The notes under the pieces are model-generated. The model was not told the DNA's origin. It searched no databases and saw nothing but the letters and a program-made list of their open reading frames with translations. A stretch of 64,000 nt of DNA from Siphonodentalium dalli (taxonomy: Eukaryota; Mollusca; Scaphopoda; Gadilida; Siphonodentaliidae), in NCBI GenBank assembly GCA_032622095.1, contig CP136067.1, forward strand, positions 46,355,549-46,419,548. The letters are read 5' to 3'. Position 1 is the stretch's first letter; each line of letters begins with the position of its first letter. Of this stretch, positions 59,801 to 64,000 are shown piece by piece. Position numbers and translations under genes: made by a program.

Positions 59801-60933
59801 GTGAAAAAAGTGGATAAATTACAGTATACTATTAGTGGTACATCTATTTAACCCTTTCATGATGGCAGCAGTGCTGGTGTAGCATTAAAGACCCTGTGCC
59901 AGTGCATTCTCTTATATATGTGAGTTTCCCATAGGGAGCCTCGTATATACATGTACATATATAAGAGAATGTACTGGCTTACAAGGTCAAGGTAAATATT
60001 GTAAGGTCAATGCATTCTCTTAGATATGTGCAAGGCTCCCTATGGGAAATATATTAGAAAATGCATTTGCACAGAGTTTTAGCAAAATTTCAGGAAGCTC
60101 CAGTTATGGAAGGGTTAAACCTGTACTACATGTACACAATATATATAAGTACTTAGTCCTTCGTTCATCCAGAATTAAGAAAAGATAATCCAACAAAAAT
60201 AATTCTGGCAACAAGTCACCACACATAATTTACATAAAGTAAAGAATACCATTGTGTGCTGTTAATTTGGATAAACCTTTTTATCACATAATTTGCCCAT
60301 AAAAGCAGTTTCATAATTATCGGTAAGACACACGTTTAATATCAGCGCATGTGATGATGTCGCGCCGTTCTTTAAATGACTTGCGATCGCTGCAGTTTAT
60401 CATTGTTGTTTTCGATGAATACTTTGCGTTGCTTTGCGTTTATTTGATCATGTGATAAAAAGTATCTCACACTCATACTATTTTATACGTAATTTATCAA
60501 CCTCATCCACTAAATTCTATTTGAGCCTCGGTAAACCGCGGCTCAAATCGAATTTAGTGAACTCGGTTGATAAATTCCGTATAAAATAGAAACTCATGTG
60601 AGATCCTCTATTTATAAAATACTTGTGACGAGAATTTTGTTTAGTACTTAATGCACTTTCGAACACAAGTGTTTCACTTCATTTAACAGAATTTTTTTTA
60701 GTAATTATGATTATATATATTGTGAAATTTACAGCTTCTAGCAGGAAATTTAATACTGTATTAAATAGGGAACAATATTAAGCAGGAAAAGTGTAAATGA
60801 GACCGACTACATGTGTGTGTAAGCCATACCTTCCTTGTATTTGAGAATCCCTCTGATTCTGTGAAGAAGTATGCAAATGGCATGAATATAAACAGGGCAC
60901 TATTCGACAGCAGAAAAACATTGTTCCATAGAC
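38611..60933 (-). CDS. LMBR1: LMBR1/LMBR1L-family membrane protein, 11 exons (5' end off window)
   Basis: LMBR1 and its paralogue LMBR1L (lipocalin-interacting membrane receptor) are multi-pass membrane proteins. LMBR1L has been tied to lipocalin uptake and Wnt/ER signalling; the role of an invertebrate orthologue is unknown. Coding exons on the minus strand: 60830-60933, 59665-59791, 55756-55824, 54543-54604, 50287-50395, 48758-48844, 45913-45989, 44618-44695, 43669-43742, 40445-40602 and 38611-38861. Every junction is AG/GT and keeps phase. The joined product is 397 residues plus stop, against roughly 490 for vertebrate LMBR1, so about 105-110 N-terminal residues lie beyond the right edge. 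Signature segments in family order: MPFAYFFTESEGF, LAWVASAIYDDD, YLPYLYSCISFLG, VGAALEIIIILYL, TTMVKIILN, VLSSALPVLSKTLG, WLGNIYIIL and LCLVNKFTAPVR. Identity was judged from recall of the family, not from an alignment. Confidence 0.9.
39678..40041. mobile_element. hAT-like MITE (copy 1)
   Basis: Ends CAGGGGCGCCGGAAG and CTTCCGGCGCCCCTG are inverted repeats. The flanks CGGATATA and CAGATATA match in 7 of 8 bases, fitting the 8 bp target duplication of hAT transposons. It contains AAAAAGGGCACTTTTCCGC, AAATTCATTGTGGCAAAAAT and AACACGAGATTAAACACACA. It lies 3' of the last LMBR1 intron's donor. No ORF. Confidence 0.85.
40161..40394. mobile_element. TTAA-flanked MITE, family G (copy 7)
   Basis: TTTAAAGGTACTCAATCCGAT ... 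CAGATTATGCATCTTTAA. A short version (~230 bp) with TCTCGAGAAATAACAAACTT and ATTGATATCTGATCACTC. Confidence 0.75.
40445..40602 (-). CDS. LMBR1: LMBR1 exon
   Basis: 158 bases. Encodes YLMLASLVGLYCLPFFKQLK, PKMYDTTMVKIILNC and VIILVLSSALPVLSKTLG. The acceptor is CTGTAG and the donor G|GTGAGT. It spans a membrane segment and the conserved DTTM.KII.N...LVLSSALP block. Confidence 0.93.
40654..40870 (-). mobile_element. TTAA MITE, family D (copy 5)
   Basis: ACCCTTTCTTTACTAAATGC at the left, TTGAGCTTATTATCTGAACA then TTTCCCATCGAA, and GAATCCATTTTGTAAAGAAA at the right end. Confidence 0.65.
40912..42245. mobile_element. Family D MITE (copy 6) split by a ~1.07 kb insertion
   Basis: The left piece, 40912-40953 (AAACCTTTCTATACAAATGG to ATTCAGTTATAA), resumes at about 42027 with TATACATTGGAATGGTCTAT and runs to CAATGAGTATTTGGTATAAA. 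In intact copies these segments are contiguous, which defines the insertion as about 40954-42026. Confidence 0.7.
40954..42026 (+). mobile_element. Dispersed element ending in a GGGGGTATAAT hairpin
   Basis: Starts near ACAAGAGGTGTGCACTCGAG then ATACCCCCACCG. It holds three to four ~170 bp tandem units (GGCCCATAACTTTG/GATCAAACTCAAATTCGAAC/TTGACCTGTATTTTGATAT), a GGACGGACGGAC run, and ends AATCCAGTATACCCCCCATT ... AGTGGGGGTATAAT. The 3' hairpin recurs at 43600-43650. No functional ORF. Similar structures are common in molluscan genomes (recall, unchecked). Confidence 0.7.
42774..43022. mobile_element. piggyBac-type TTAA MITE, double-hairpin family B1 (copy 4)
   Basis: Left GTTTCATGACGGGAGCTGCG. 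The first hairpin is shortened, the second full (CTCTTATATATGCTGGGCTC ... CTCGCATATATAAGAGAATG). Right CAGTCATGGAAGGGTTAA. Confidence 0.8.
43330..43650 (+). mobile_element. 3' fragment of the GGGGGTATAAT element
   Basis: Two diverged units with ATACCAAATTTCATTCAGAT-type sequence, then GGACGGACAAATATGCGGTT, AGGTCAATCCAGTATACCCC and GGTGGGGGTATAAT. It lies just downstream (gene sense) of the 43669-43742 exon. Confidence 0.65.
43669..43742 (-). CDS. LMBR1: LMBR1 exon
   Basis: 74 bases encoding ETVLGLDSLSALGPVGAAL and EIIIIL. Acceptor TTGCAG, donor CT|GTATCC in phase 2; the leucine codon CT|A is completed by the 40602 exon. The VGAALEIIII core matches the family. Confidence 0.9.
43780..44075 (+). 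repeat. Copy of the CATGCCTATATGAG family
   Basis: GTCCGAGCTATTTAGGGATT, CCAGAAACATGCCTATATGA, GGCCCATAATATTCCCGGGA and GAGTCGGATCGGTCGAGC, then a CAGACAGAGACAGA tail. Single-unit relative of the array at 14515-14990. Confidence 0.75.
44147..44183 (-). pseudogene. 37 bp copy of part of an LMBR1 exon
   Basis: Identical over 37 bases to 44619-44655, inside the true exon 44618-44695. On the minus strand it reads TCCTTGTGGGCATCAAAGCA then CTTCCTGTTGGGGTCCA, but it lacks the GT donor and the 5' part of the exon. It sits 472 bases downstream of the exon in gene sense, within the following intron. Confidence 0.85.
44618..44695 (-). CDS. LMBR1: LMBR1 exon
   Basis: 78 bases, 26 codons: VLSVLMVVHNTFQLLVGIK then ALPVGVQ. 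Acceptor ATTACAG, donor CAG|GTATGT. The hydrophobic segment and the conserved A.P.G reach match the loop-proximal part of the family. Confidence 0.88.
45346..45547. mobile_element. Long-hairpin MITE, family A (copy 5)
   Basis: TACAGTAATGCCCAAAGTAA to TACTTTTGGCATAACTGTA. The arms meet at CATCGAATTCATCCGATG. Confidence 0.88.
45821..45901. mobile_element. Family A MITE, right half only (copy 6)
   Basis: ATATTTCCGACTAAATCCTG, TTACCCATAATTCTGATGTG and TTATTTAGGGCATTCCTGTA. The left arm is missing. It ends 12 bases from an LMBR1 exon boundary. Confidence 0.75.
45913..45989 (-). CDS. LMBR1: LMBR1 exon
   Basis: 77 bases encoding the end of the basic linker and a membrane segment: (E)RRRNTSFLWKNLWYPLIF then LLSVSLT. 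Acceptor TTTTTCAG, donor ACT|GTAAGT. Corresponds to the family's ERRKK...W.RN..YP stretch. Confidence 0.9.
46052..46284. mobile_element. piggyBac-type MITE, double-hairpin family B1 (copy 5, decayed)
   Basis: CCCTTTAATGACGGGAGCTG at the left. Two damaged hairpins (CTCTTATATATGCAAGC; CTCTTATACATGCGAAGCTC) and a damaged right end. Confidence 0.7.
46765..47170. repeat. ~88 bp minisatellite in an LMBR1 intron
   Basis: Three clear units (starting about 46900, 46990 and 47078) and a degenerate fourth. They contain CACCTGGTGTGATGTCATC, GCATGGAATTTTCCATGC, TTGCCCTGTGATTGACAGGT and TGTGCTCTGA. Each unit embeds the palindrome CATGGAATTTTCCATG. Confidence 0.85.
47704..47793. mobile_element. Family C hairpin MITE (copy 3)
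   Basis: AATAAGGTCCCAAGAGAGGG ... TCCTCTGTGGACCTCATTCT. Diverged hairpin. Confidence 0.65.
47982..48125. repeat. 36 bp tandem repeat (4 units) derived from a family C arm
   Basis: Four near-identical units of GAGGCCTCAGCAGAATGAGG then TTCCCAGAGGGTGAAT. The unit is one arm of the family C hairpin. Because 36 is a multiple of three, the minus strand stays open and reads SPSGNLILLRPH four times, which is an artefact and not a gene. Confidence 0.92.
48758..48844 (-). CDS. LMBR1: LMBR1 exon
   Basis: 87 bases encoding VSYRPHLNGSIKDNLSEEYD then EVMARKKKL, part of the large hydrophilic charged loop. Acceptor TTTTTCAG, donor CTTG|GTACG in phase 1. Family similarity is weaker here than in membrane segments, as is usual for this loop, but phase fits both neighbours. 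Confidence 0.85.
49515..50233. mobile_element. ~720 bp element with ~38 bp terminal inverted repeats
   Basis: The left end ATTCGTCGCATCAGTGATAT then AATGTCGTAAC matches the inverse of the right end, GTTACGACCTTATAGCACTG then ATGCGACGAAT. The right half repeats a GGA-ATACGACC-TATAGCAC motif several times (about 49938, 50030, 50202). An imperfect hairpin around AACAGTTAACTGTTCTGAGT lies immediately left (49445-49530). Non-coding; superfamily unknown. Confidence 0.7.
50287..50395 (-). CDS. LMBR1: LMBR1 exon
   Basis: 109 bases encoding FLRNDEEDWSSVLLEEETLL then RKINDKKHYHINHSNH. Acceptor TTTTCAG, donor CATG|GTAGGT in phase 1. The acidic D-E-E...LEEE.LLR pattern matches the family's coiled, charged loop after the fifth membrane region. 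Confidence 0.88.
50540..51780. mobile_element. TTAA-flanked 1.24 kb element with repeated TACGAGATAACTCGTA sites
   Basis: TTAACACGTTGAGTGCCGG at the left faces CCAGCACTCAACGTGTTAA at the right. The 16 bp imperfect palindrome TACGAGATAACTCGTA, or its inverse, recurs near 50690, 50750, 51314, 51701 and 51744, mostly in subterminal positions. A hAT-like MITE is nested at 50905-51253. No transposase is recognisable in the short ORFs at 51359-51637. Confidence 0.75.
50905..51253. mobile_element. hAT-like MITE (copy 2), nested
   Basis: CAGGGGCGCTGGAAG ... CTTCCGGCGCCCCTG, inverted relative to the copy at 39678-40041. The flanks AACATAGC and GTCATAGC agree in 6 of 8 bases, fitting an old 8 bp target duplication. 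Confidence 0.85.
51970..52130. mobile_element. Family A hairpin MITE, centre deleted (copy 7)
   Basis: Left arm intact from TACGGTAATGCCCTAATTAA to TTCATTGGAAAGCTCTCACT. The right arm starts at GAAAAATTACCCATAATTCT. Confidence 0.8.
52284..52500. mobile_element. Family A hairpin MITE, near-perfect palindrome (copy 8)
   Basis: TACAGTAATGCCCTAAATAA to TTAGGGCATTACTGTA, 217 bases. The arms meet at GGAAAGCTCTCCCCGAGAGC. It is the most symmetric copy here and a good family reference. Confidence 0.92.
52563..52652. mobile_element. Family C hairpin MITE (copy 5)
   Basis: GCAGAATGAGGTCCCAAGAA ... CACCTCTGGGGACCTCATT, with the GCTATCCCACACAGCGGGCT loop. Confidence 0.75.
52844..52970. mobile_element. 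Family C hairpin MITE (copy 6)
   Basis: AACAGAATGAGGTTGCCAGA ... CTCTGGGGACCTCATTCTGC, with the tail AATGACAAGACACACTATTT then CAAGGCTTG, also seen at 59140-59170. Confidence 0.75.
53109..53321. mobile_element. piggyBac-type TTAA MITE, single perfect hairpin (family H)
   Basis: TTAACCCTTTCAGTGC at the left and GCACTGAAAGGGTTAA at the right. The arms TATCAACCCATATTCCTTGA, TCATTTTTCAAATTTATTGA and ATGTGATACATTGATGG pair nearly perfectly over ~100 bases around AAGAGCTCTTAGAGCTCTT. Confidence 0.9.
53395..53588. mobile_element. Family A hairpin MITE (copy 9)
   Basis: TACAGTAATGCCCTAATTAA ... AATTAGAGCATTACTGTA, shortened in the left arm near CTCTCACCGAGAG. Confidence 0.85.
53987..54292 (+). mobile_element. 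tRNA-derived SINE, full length
   Basis: The head carries an RNA polymerase III A box (TGGCTCAATCGG, near 53997) and B box (GGTTCAAATCC, near 54057), as in a tRNA gene, followed by a central core and the tail TAAAGCGACAATAAACCCCA (AATC)n. Such SINEs are transcribed by pol III and borrow a LINE's reverse transcriptase through their 3' tail. A 5'-truncated copy lies at 23895-24062. The tail does not match the LINE in this window, so another LINE (RTE-like, by tail type) is the likely partner. Confidence 0.9.
54543..54604 (-). CDS. LMBR1: LMBR1 exon
   Basis: 62 bases encoding (L)CTPWGFTILFTEMILTITPK. Acceptor TATTTCAG, donor AAG|GTATTG. Matches the family's CTP.G....F......KP stretch just after a membrane segment. 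Confidence 0.9.
54691..54937. mobile_element. piggyBac-type TTAA MITE, double-hairpin family B1 (copy 6)
   Basis: The left end is shortened (TTAACTTCCTGAATTTTTGC). Two diverged hairpins; the right end is GCTCCCGTCATGAGAGGTTAA. Its terminal TTAA (54934-54937) is also the first TTAA of the next element. Confidence 0.8.
54934..55330. mobile_element. piggyBac-type TTAA MITE, double-hairpin family B2 (copy 4)
   Basis: TTAACCCTTTACCCAACAGA ... TTTGTTGGGTAAAGGGTTAA, inverted relative to the copies at 32697, 34963 and 37029. It shares its left TTAA with the preceding B1 element. Both hairpins are near perfect. Confidence 0.9.
55756..55824 (-). CDS. LMBR1: LMBR1 exon
   Basis: 69 bases encoding (D)IWSIYLPYLYSCISFLGV then LVLL, one membrane segment. 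Acceptor ATTTCAG, donor TTGT|GTGAGT. The YLPYLYSCIS core is the strongest family signature in the gene. Confidence 0.95.
55890..56098. mobile_element. piggyBac-type TTAA MITE, family B1 with deletion (copy 7)
   Basis: TTAACCCTTTCATGACAGGG ... CATCATGAAAGGGTTAA. Part of the first hairpin is missing; the second is diverged. Confidence 0.8.
56112..57697. mobile_element. 1.6 kb inverted-ended element carrying a satellite array
   Basis: TAGTACCGGTGTAACA at the left and TGTTACACCGGTACTA at the right are perfect 16 bp inverted repeats. Long C or G runs (up to ~28) and CCTGGGTATCTTCC blocks lie inside both ends. The interior is the ~165 bp tandem array described separately. The structure recalls bivalve elements that carry ~160 bp tandem cores (such as the pearl family), which is an analogy only. 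Confidence 0.8.
56490..57430. repeat. ~165 bp satellite, about 5 units plus an inverted lead unit
   Basis: Units start near 56633, 56796, 56963, 57131 and 57294 with GGCCTGGGTATC then a C run. They contain CAAATTCTTACTC, TGCTCATATAAAGTTAATTT, CTCGCCATTTCATGACTATA, AGCAATAAAATCATACGTTT and ATGTAGGTGCTGGGTGG. A lead unit at about 56490-56632 is inverted against them. Each junction is a palindrome, GGGGAAGATACtCAGGCCTG with its inverse. The last unit differs at its 3' end. Confidence 0.88.
57698..58925. other. LMBR1 intron sequence, unassigned
   Basis: No exon seen. A short direct repeat, GCAATCAGCAATGCCG with TGAAGTAAACAGGGCCATGG, occurs at about 58668-58715 and 58715-58763. Confidence 0.4.
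58926..59170. mobile_element. Family C compound element, two hairpins (copy 7)
   Basis: Outer ends GCCTTGAAATAGTGTGCCCG and its inverse enclose two GAGGTCCC/GGGACCTC hairpins, at about 58955-59037 and 59050-59143. Confidence 0.8.
59257..59646. mobile_element. Family C element, full length (copy 8)
   Basis: Outer ends CCTGAGTTTAGTGTGCCTGT and ACAGGCACACTAAACTCAGG are inverted repeats. Inside are one subterminal hairpin, a T-rich middle, a second weaker hairpin (GGTTCCCAATGGGTG ... CATTTGGGAACTTC) and a short GAGGTCCCC copy. 390 bases; the best reference for the family. Confidence 0.82.
59665..59791 (-). CDS. LMBR1: LMBR1 exon
   Basis: 127 bases encoding GLKGRIYEAVLILILVAIVV, IGLAWVASAIYDDDHRSKET and LF. 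Acceptor GTTTCAG, donor TTTG|GTAAGA in phase 1. A full membrane segment followed by the conserved WVASA.-D-D turn. Confidence 0.93.
59848..60118. mobile_element. piggyBac-type TTAA MITE, double-hairpin family B1 (copy 8)
   Basis: TTAACCCTTTCATGATGGCA ... CTCCAGTTATGGAAGGGTTAA, with a small insertion (ACATGTAC) in the first hairpin. Confidence 0.82.
60288..60622. mobile_element. Family E repeat (copy 2)
   Basis: CATAATTTGCCCATAAAAGC to GTGAGATCCTCTATTT. Its right half is a hairpin: TTATACGTAATTTATCAACC / ACTAAATTCTATTTGAGC folds back through CTCGGTAAACCGCG. Confidence 0.65.
60830..60933 (-). CDS. LMBR1: LMBR1 most 5' exon in window
   Basis: 104 bases encoding (G)LWNNVFLLSNSALFIF then MPFAYFFTESEGFSNTRK. 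Acceptor TTTTCAG, donor AAG|GTATGG. The exon begins in phase 1, so at least one upstream exon must exist. None was recognised between 60934 and 64000. Confidence 0.93.
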
Positions 60934-60969
60934 CTGAAAAGAAAAAAAATATTTCAGATTTCATTTTAT

Positions 60970-61598
60970 CACATAAATGTAATTAGCCCCTAAATCCAGC
61001 CTCATATTTTTTAGGAAGGCACACTTGTATTATCAGCACATGCAGTGACGTAAGAGCTTAAAGGTACTCAATCCAATTAGATGCTCCTAGATTACTATTT
61101 CATTGCCTTTGGGGGTAAAAAATATTTTATTCAAGTCGAGGAACCCACCCATCAAAGCTCAGAGTGATCCGATATCGATTTTTGAAGTTTGTTAAGATGT
61201 GGACAACAACCACGTGCTCAAACGGACAAATTGCGGTTATAAGATGGATAACTCGAAAATCAAGTGGTTACTATTAACAATAATAAACATGTGAGATAAA
61301 CATGTGTGATAAGGGTGGTTGAACAATTTTGTCAACATGAAAAGACACATTTAAAATGCAACTATATTTTGTCTTGAAGGTGTCTTTACTTCGTCTTTGA
61401 TTCGGATAAAAAAAATCGATATTAATTTTTTTTAATCCCAACCGTTTTGAGATTGTTTTTCCTTGCTAATATGTGATTATAAAAAAAAACTTAAATTTGT
61501 CGCAATTCTATACGAAATTTACAAACCTTAACCTTGTCCACTAAATTTGATTAATAAATTTTGTATAGAATAGCGACACTAATGAGATCCTCTATACC
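60970..61598. mobile_element. Family E repeat (copy 3) with a nested family G MITE
   Basis: ATTAGCCCCTAAATCCAGCC at the left, then GTGACGTAAGAGCTTAAAGG where the family G copy begins (61058-61290). Family E resumes at GATAAACATGTGTGATAAGG and runs to AATGAGATCCTCTAT. Confidence 0.75.
61058..61290. mobile_element. TTAA-flanked MITE, family G (copy 8), nested
   Basis: TTAAAGGTACTCAATCCAAT through TCAAAGCTCAGAGTGATCCG to TCAAGTGGTTACTATTAAC. Only the left half of the family is present. Confidence 0.75.
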
Positions 61599-61689
61599 GG
61601 GTATGTTGAATGACTAACCACAAACATAAGGCAAGGATGAACTAGCGGTGGGACTGTCTCAGTTGGACTAAGGATACCAGGCCTGAGAA

Positions 61690-61935
61690 TATGGTGCCGG
61701 ACATAAATTGCAGAATGAGGTCCCAAGAGGGTGAATTTAGTGATGTCACCCGCATAGCGGGCTAGCATCACTAAATTCACACTCTAGGGAACTCATTCTG
61801 CTTAGGCCTCATCTCCTAGGGGAGACCTACATGTAGACTCAGATTTAAGTTCCCAGATGGTGAATATTGTGATGTGCACCCATTGGGCACCTCGATTATG
61901 CAATGTTCGTCTACCAATTTGGGGATATAGAGAAA
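61690..61935. mobile_element. Family C element (copy 9)
   Basis: GCAGAATGAGGTCCCAAGAG ... GGGAACTCATTCTGCTTAGG, then the GTTCCCAGATGGTGAATATT / CCCATTGGGCACC part seen in the full-length copy. Confidence 0.7.
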
Positions 61936-62740
61936 CTAAACTAAACGAGAGGCCGATCACGATCGGCAGATGTTAACCCATCCCTTGGCGATAAAAATTT
62001 ACTATGATCGGAATCATAAATGAGAGTTTTGGTTTTTAATTATAGAGTATACTGTACATGCATGTACTATTATAGACAAATGTACATAACACAAATCATT
62101 GGAATGTATGGGTCACAGGCATTTATATAAGAGAATGCACTGGTACAGGATATGTAATGCTAAACCACCACACCACAGCCTTGGGTTAAATGTGAAAGGT
62201 GTGACCTGAACATGGAATAATATAGCAGAGCATCAACAAATCTCAGGAATTGTTTATGTTGAACACTGACCTCTCTATTAAACCAATATTAAACAATTAT
62301 AATGACCTCAGACCATCTGAAGATATAACTCTGCAGCACAGATGTCCAAGTCTACTGCTAATATCATGTGATGTTTATTGTTGAATCTTTATTTTAAATT
62401 AGATACCATAGCATTCTTTATCAGATTATTTGCACATTGGCATAAGAGACATCAGAAAATGATATAGTCTAATCAATAGCTCCAAAGGGATGGCATGGAA
62501 TTGGTGAATTTGATTTAATGTTGCTCCAAACAGATTTACCAGTACATAACACAAGATTTTGGACCGATTTAAACAAATTTGGTGTGGTGATTCGGGGTAC
62601 ACTTGACAGAGTTATAATGGTGTCAGTTTTTCAAATTTTCAAACTTAAAAAAATAAAAAATTCTAATTATTAAAAAAAAGGGACACATTGGGAATCTTTT
62701 TAATCAACTTGTATCATAATCATCAATATCTAAATGAAAA
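61936..62740. other. Unassigned sequence
   Basis: No exon, including no LMBR1 N-terminal exon, was recognised. A short remnant of the ATATAAGAGAATGCACTGG hairpin arm lies near 62124-62144. Confidence 0.35.
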
Positions 62741-62744
62741 CAAG

Positions 62745-62800
62745 TGGTCAATCCGGACATCACAATAAGTGTACCATACTATGGTATAGGTACACATAAA
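62745..62800. repeat. ACCATACTATGGT palindrome end, copy 1
   Basis: AAGTGGTCAATCCGGACATC then TGTACCATACTATGGTATAG, the same 3' end as at 63705-63770. Confidence 0.6.
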
Positions 62801-62993
62801 AATCAAAATAAATTAATGAATCAATAGGGGCAAAGAGGGTGTCAAAATAAACCAATATGAAATGAGACATGGTATCAGACAGATGAAAGTATCAGGAATG
62901 TTGAGATGTGTTAATCTTTAACTACAGAAATCCATGCAAGTGAATGAGGAGAAACCTGGAGATATAACAGAAGAATGATTAATTGAAATTTCA

Positions 62994-63082
62994 AATGAGA
63001 ACATCCCTACAAATGAATAATAGACTATTCCAATTAAAACATTAGAACTGAATGGGCAGTCCATTGAATCATGATTGGGTTA
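62994..63082. mobile_element. TTAA MITE, family D (copy 7, partial)
   Basis: ACAAATGAATAATAGACTAT then TCCAATTAAAACATTAGAAC and TGATTGGGTTAA. Confidence 0.45.
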
Positions 63083-63199
63083 ATACAGCTTCACCACTAT
63101 CATAGAGCTACAATATGTCCTATATACAGTGGCTAAAAATAACTAATATTTCAATAAGAGATCACTTCTGCAGTCTCTCATATTGCAGTTAAGCTGCAT

Positions 63200-63770
63200 T
63201 ATTGGTAGTTAATTGTAATCTTCCTGGGTTATCAAAAACTCAAATCCGTTCAATTCTTAGTTGAAAAAGGGCCATAACTCTGGTATAACAAATCAGATCT
63301 AACCCATATTCGAACTTGATCTGTATTTTGAGTTGAGAAACTCACATACAAAATTTGGTTCCTATCAGTTGAAAAATTGTAGATTTATCGAAACATGCAT
63401 GAATTCTATGTCAAAGGGCCATAACTCCATTAAAAAATATCGGATCAAACCCATATTCGAACTCGATATGTATTTTGGGCTGAGCAACTCGCATACCAAA
63501 TTTGGTTATGGTCAGATGAATTTTTGTTTAGTTATGGCAGCATGCATGAATTCTAAGTTGAAAAAGGGCCATAACTCTGTAACAAAATCTCGGATCAAAC
63601 CCAAATTTGAACTCGATCTGTAATTTGGTTTCGATCGGATAGAAAATGTTTGAGTTATCGCATTACTCGTAAAGTGTCTACGGACAGACAGACGGACAGA
63701 CGGACGAACGACGAGTGGTCAATCCGGGCAACGACACTATGTTTACCATACTATGGTATGGGTAAACATA
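63200..63770 (+). repeat. Dispersed element: ~130-140 bp tandem units plus palindromic end
   Basis: Three units with GGGCCATAACTC, GATCAAACCCATATTCGAAC and CTCGATATGTATTTTGGGCT then CATACCAAATTTGG, a GACAGACGGACAGACGGAC run, and a terminal TTTACCATACTATGGTATGG palindrome. Related in style, but not in its end, to 40954-42026. Confidence 0.75.
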
Positions 63771-64000
63771 AAAAGAAAAAGAAACTTTCTAAAGACCCTA
63801 AAAAACTTTTAAAATAATGATACGTTCCAGAGAAGATTCATATCATTATTGTAAGGAAATTATTGGCAGATCACGAACTGATGGACACATGCACAAACAG
63901 ACGGATGACAGATGTCAACCCATGGCAATACATTTGTGGTTCAAACTTGACTTTGTCAAGTTGAGCTAATAACTACTCTTCAATGAGTATTTAGTTACAG

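Overview
This is animal nuclear DNA: AT-rich, intron-bearing and dominated by interspersed repeats. The two cellular genes have metazoan exon structure with GT..AG introns. The repeats (a tRNA-derived SINE with an AATC tail, a LINE with a CR1/Jockey-type reverse transcriptase, elements ending in a GGGGGTATAAT hairpin, tandem units followed by GACAGACA/GGACGGAC runs) look most like a lophotrochozoan, probably a mollusc. The species cannot be named from sequence alone.

Genes. (1) 632-~10218, plus strand: the first two coding exons of a CYP2-clan cytochrome P450, with an 8.7 kb intron. The I-helix, ExxR and heme-binding exons were not found in the window. (2) 38611-60933, minus strand: eleven consecutive coding exons of an LMBR1/LMBR1L-family multi-pass membrane protein. 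All junctions keep frame and give 397 residues plus the stop codon. The N-terminal exons lie beyond the right edge. (3) 18519-20082, plus strand: a 5'-truncated, frameshifted non-LTR retrotransposon with reverse transcriptase catalytic motifs and a short tandem 3' tail. No other cellular gene could be supported.

Layout. 1-10.9 kb: P450 exons with repeats in the intron, including a 2.1 kb array of CTTAAG-centred palindromes (5.46-7.6 kb). Two copies of a ~90 bp MITE flank exon 2. 12-16.2 kb: a candidate 4.2 kb element with ~85 bp inverted ends, holding a CT microsatellite and several tandem arrays. 16.3-18.2 kb: degenerate tandem repeats. 18.5-20.1 kb: the LINE. 20.2-38 kb: gene-poor, with many MITEs. 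38.6-61 kb: the LMBR1 gene, its introns packed with MITEs, a minisatellite, a hAT-like MITE pair, a SINE and a 1.6 kb inverted-ended element that carries a ~165 bp satellite. 61-64 kb: nested MITEs and tandem repeats ending in an ACCATACTATGGT palindrome.

The most striking theme is a set of unrelated-looking non-autonomous elements that all begin and end at TTAA, most with TTAACCC(T) termini. This is the signature of piggyBac-type insertion. At 54934-54937 two such elements share a single TTAA. Several families are near-perfect long hairpins, or carry two ~60 bp hairpins per element. No transposase gene was seen.
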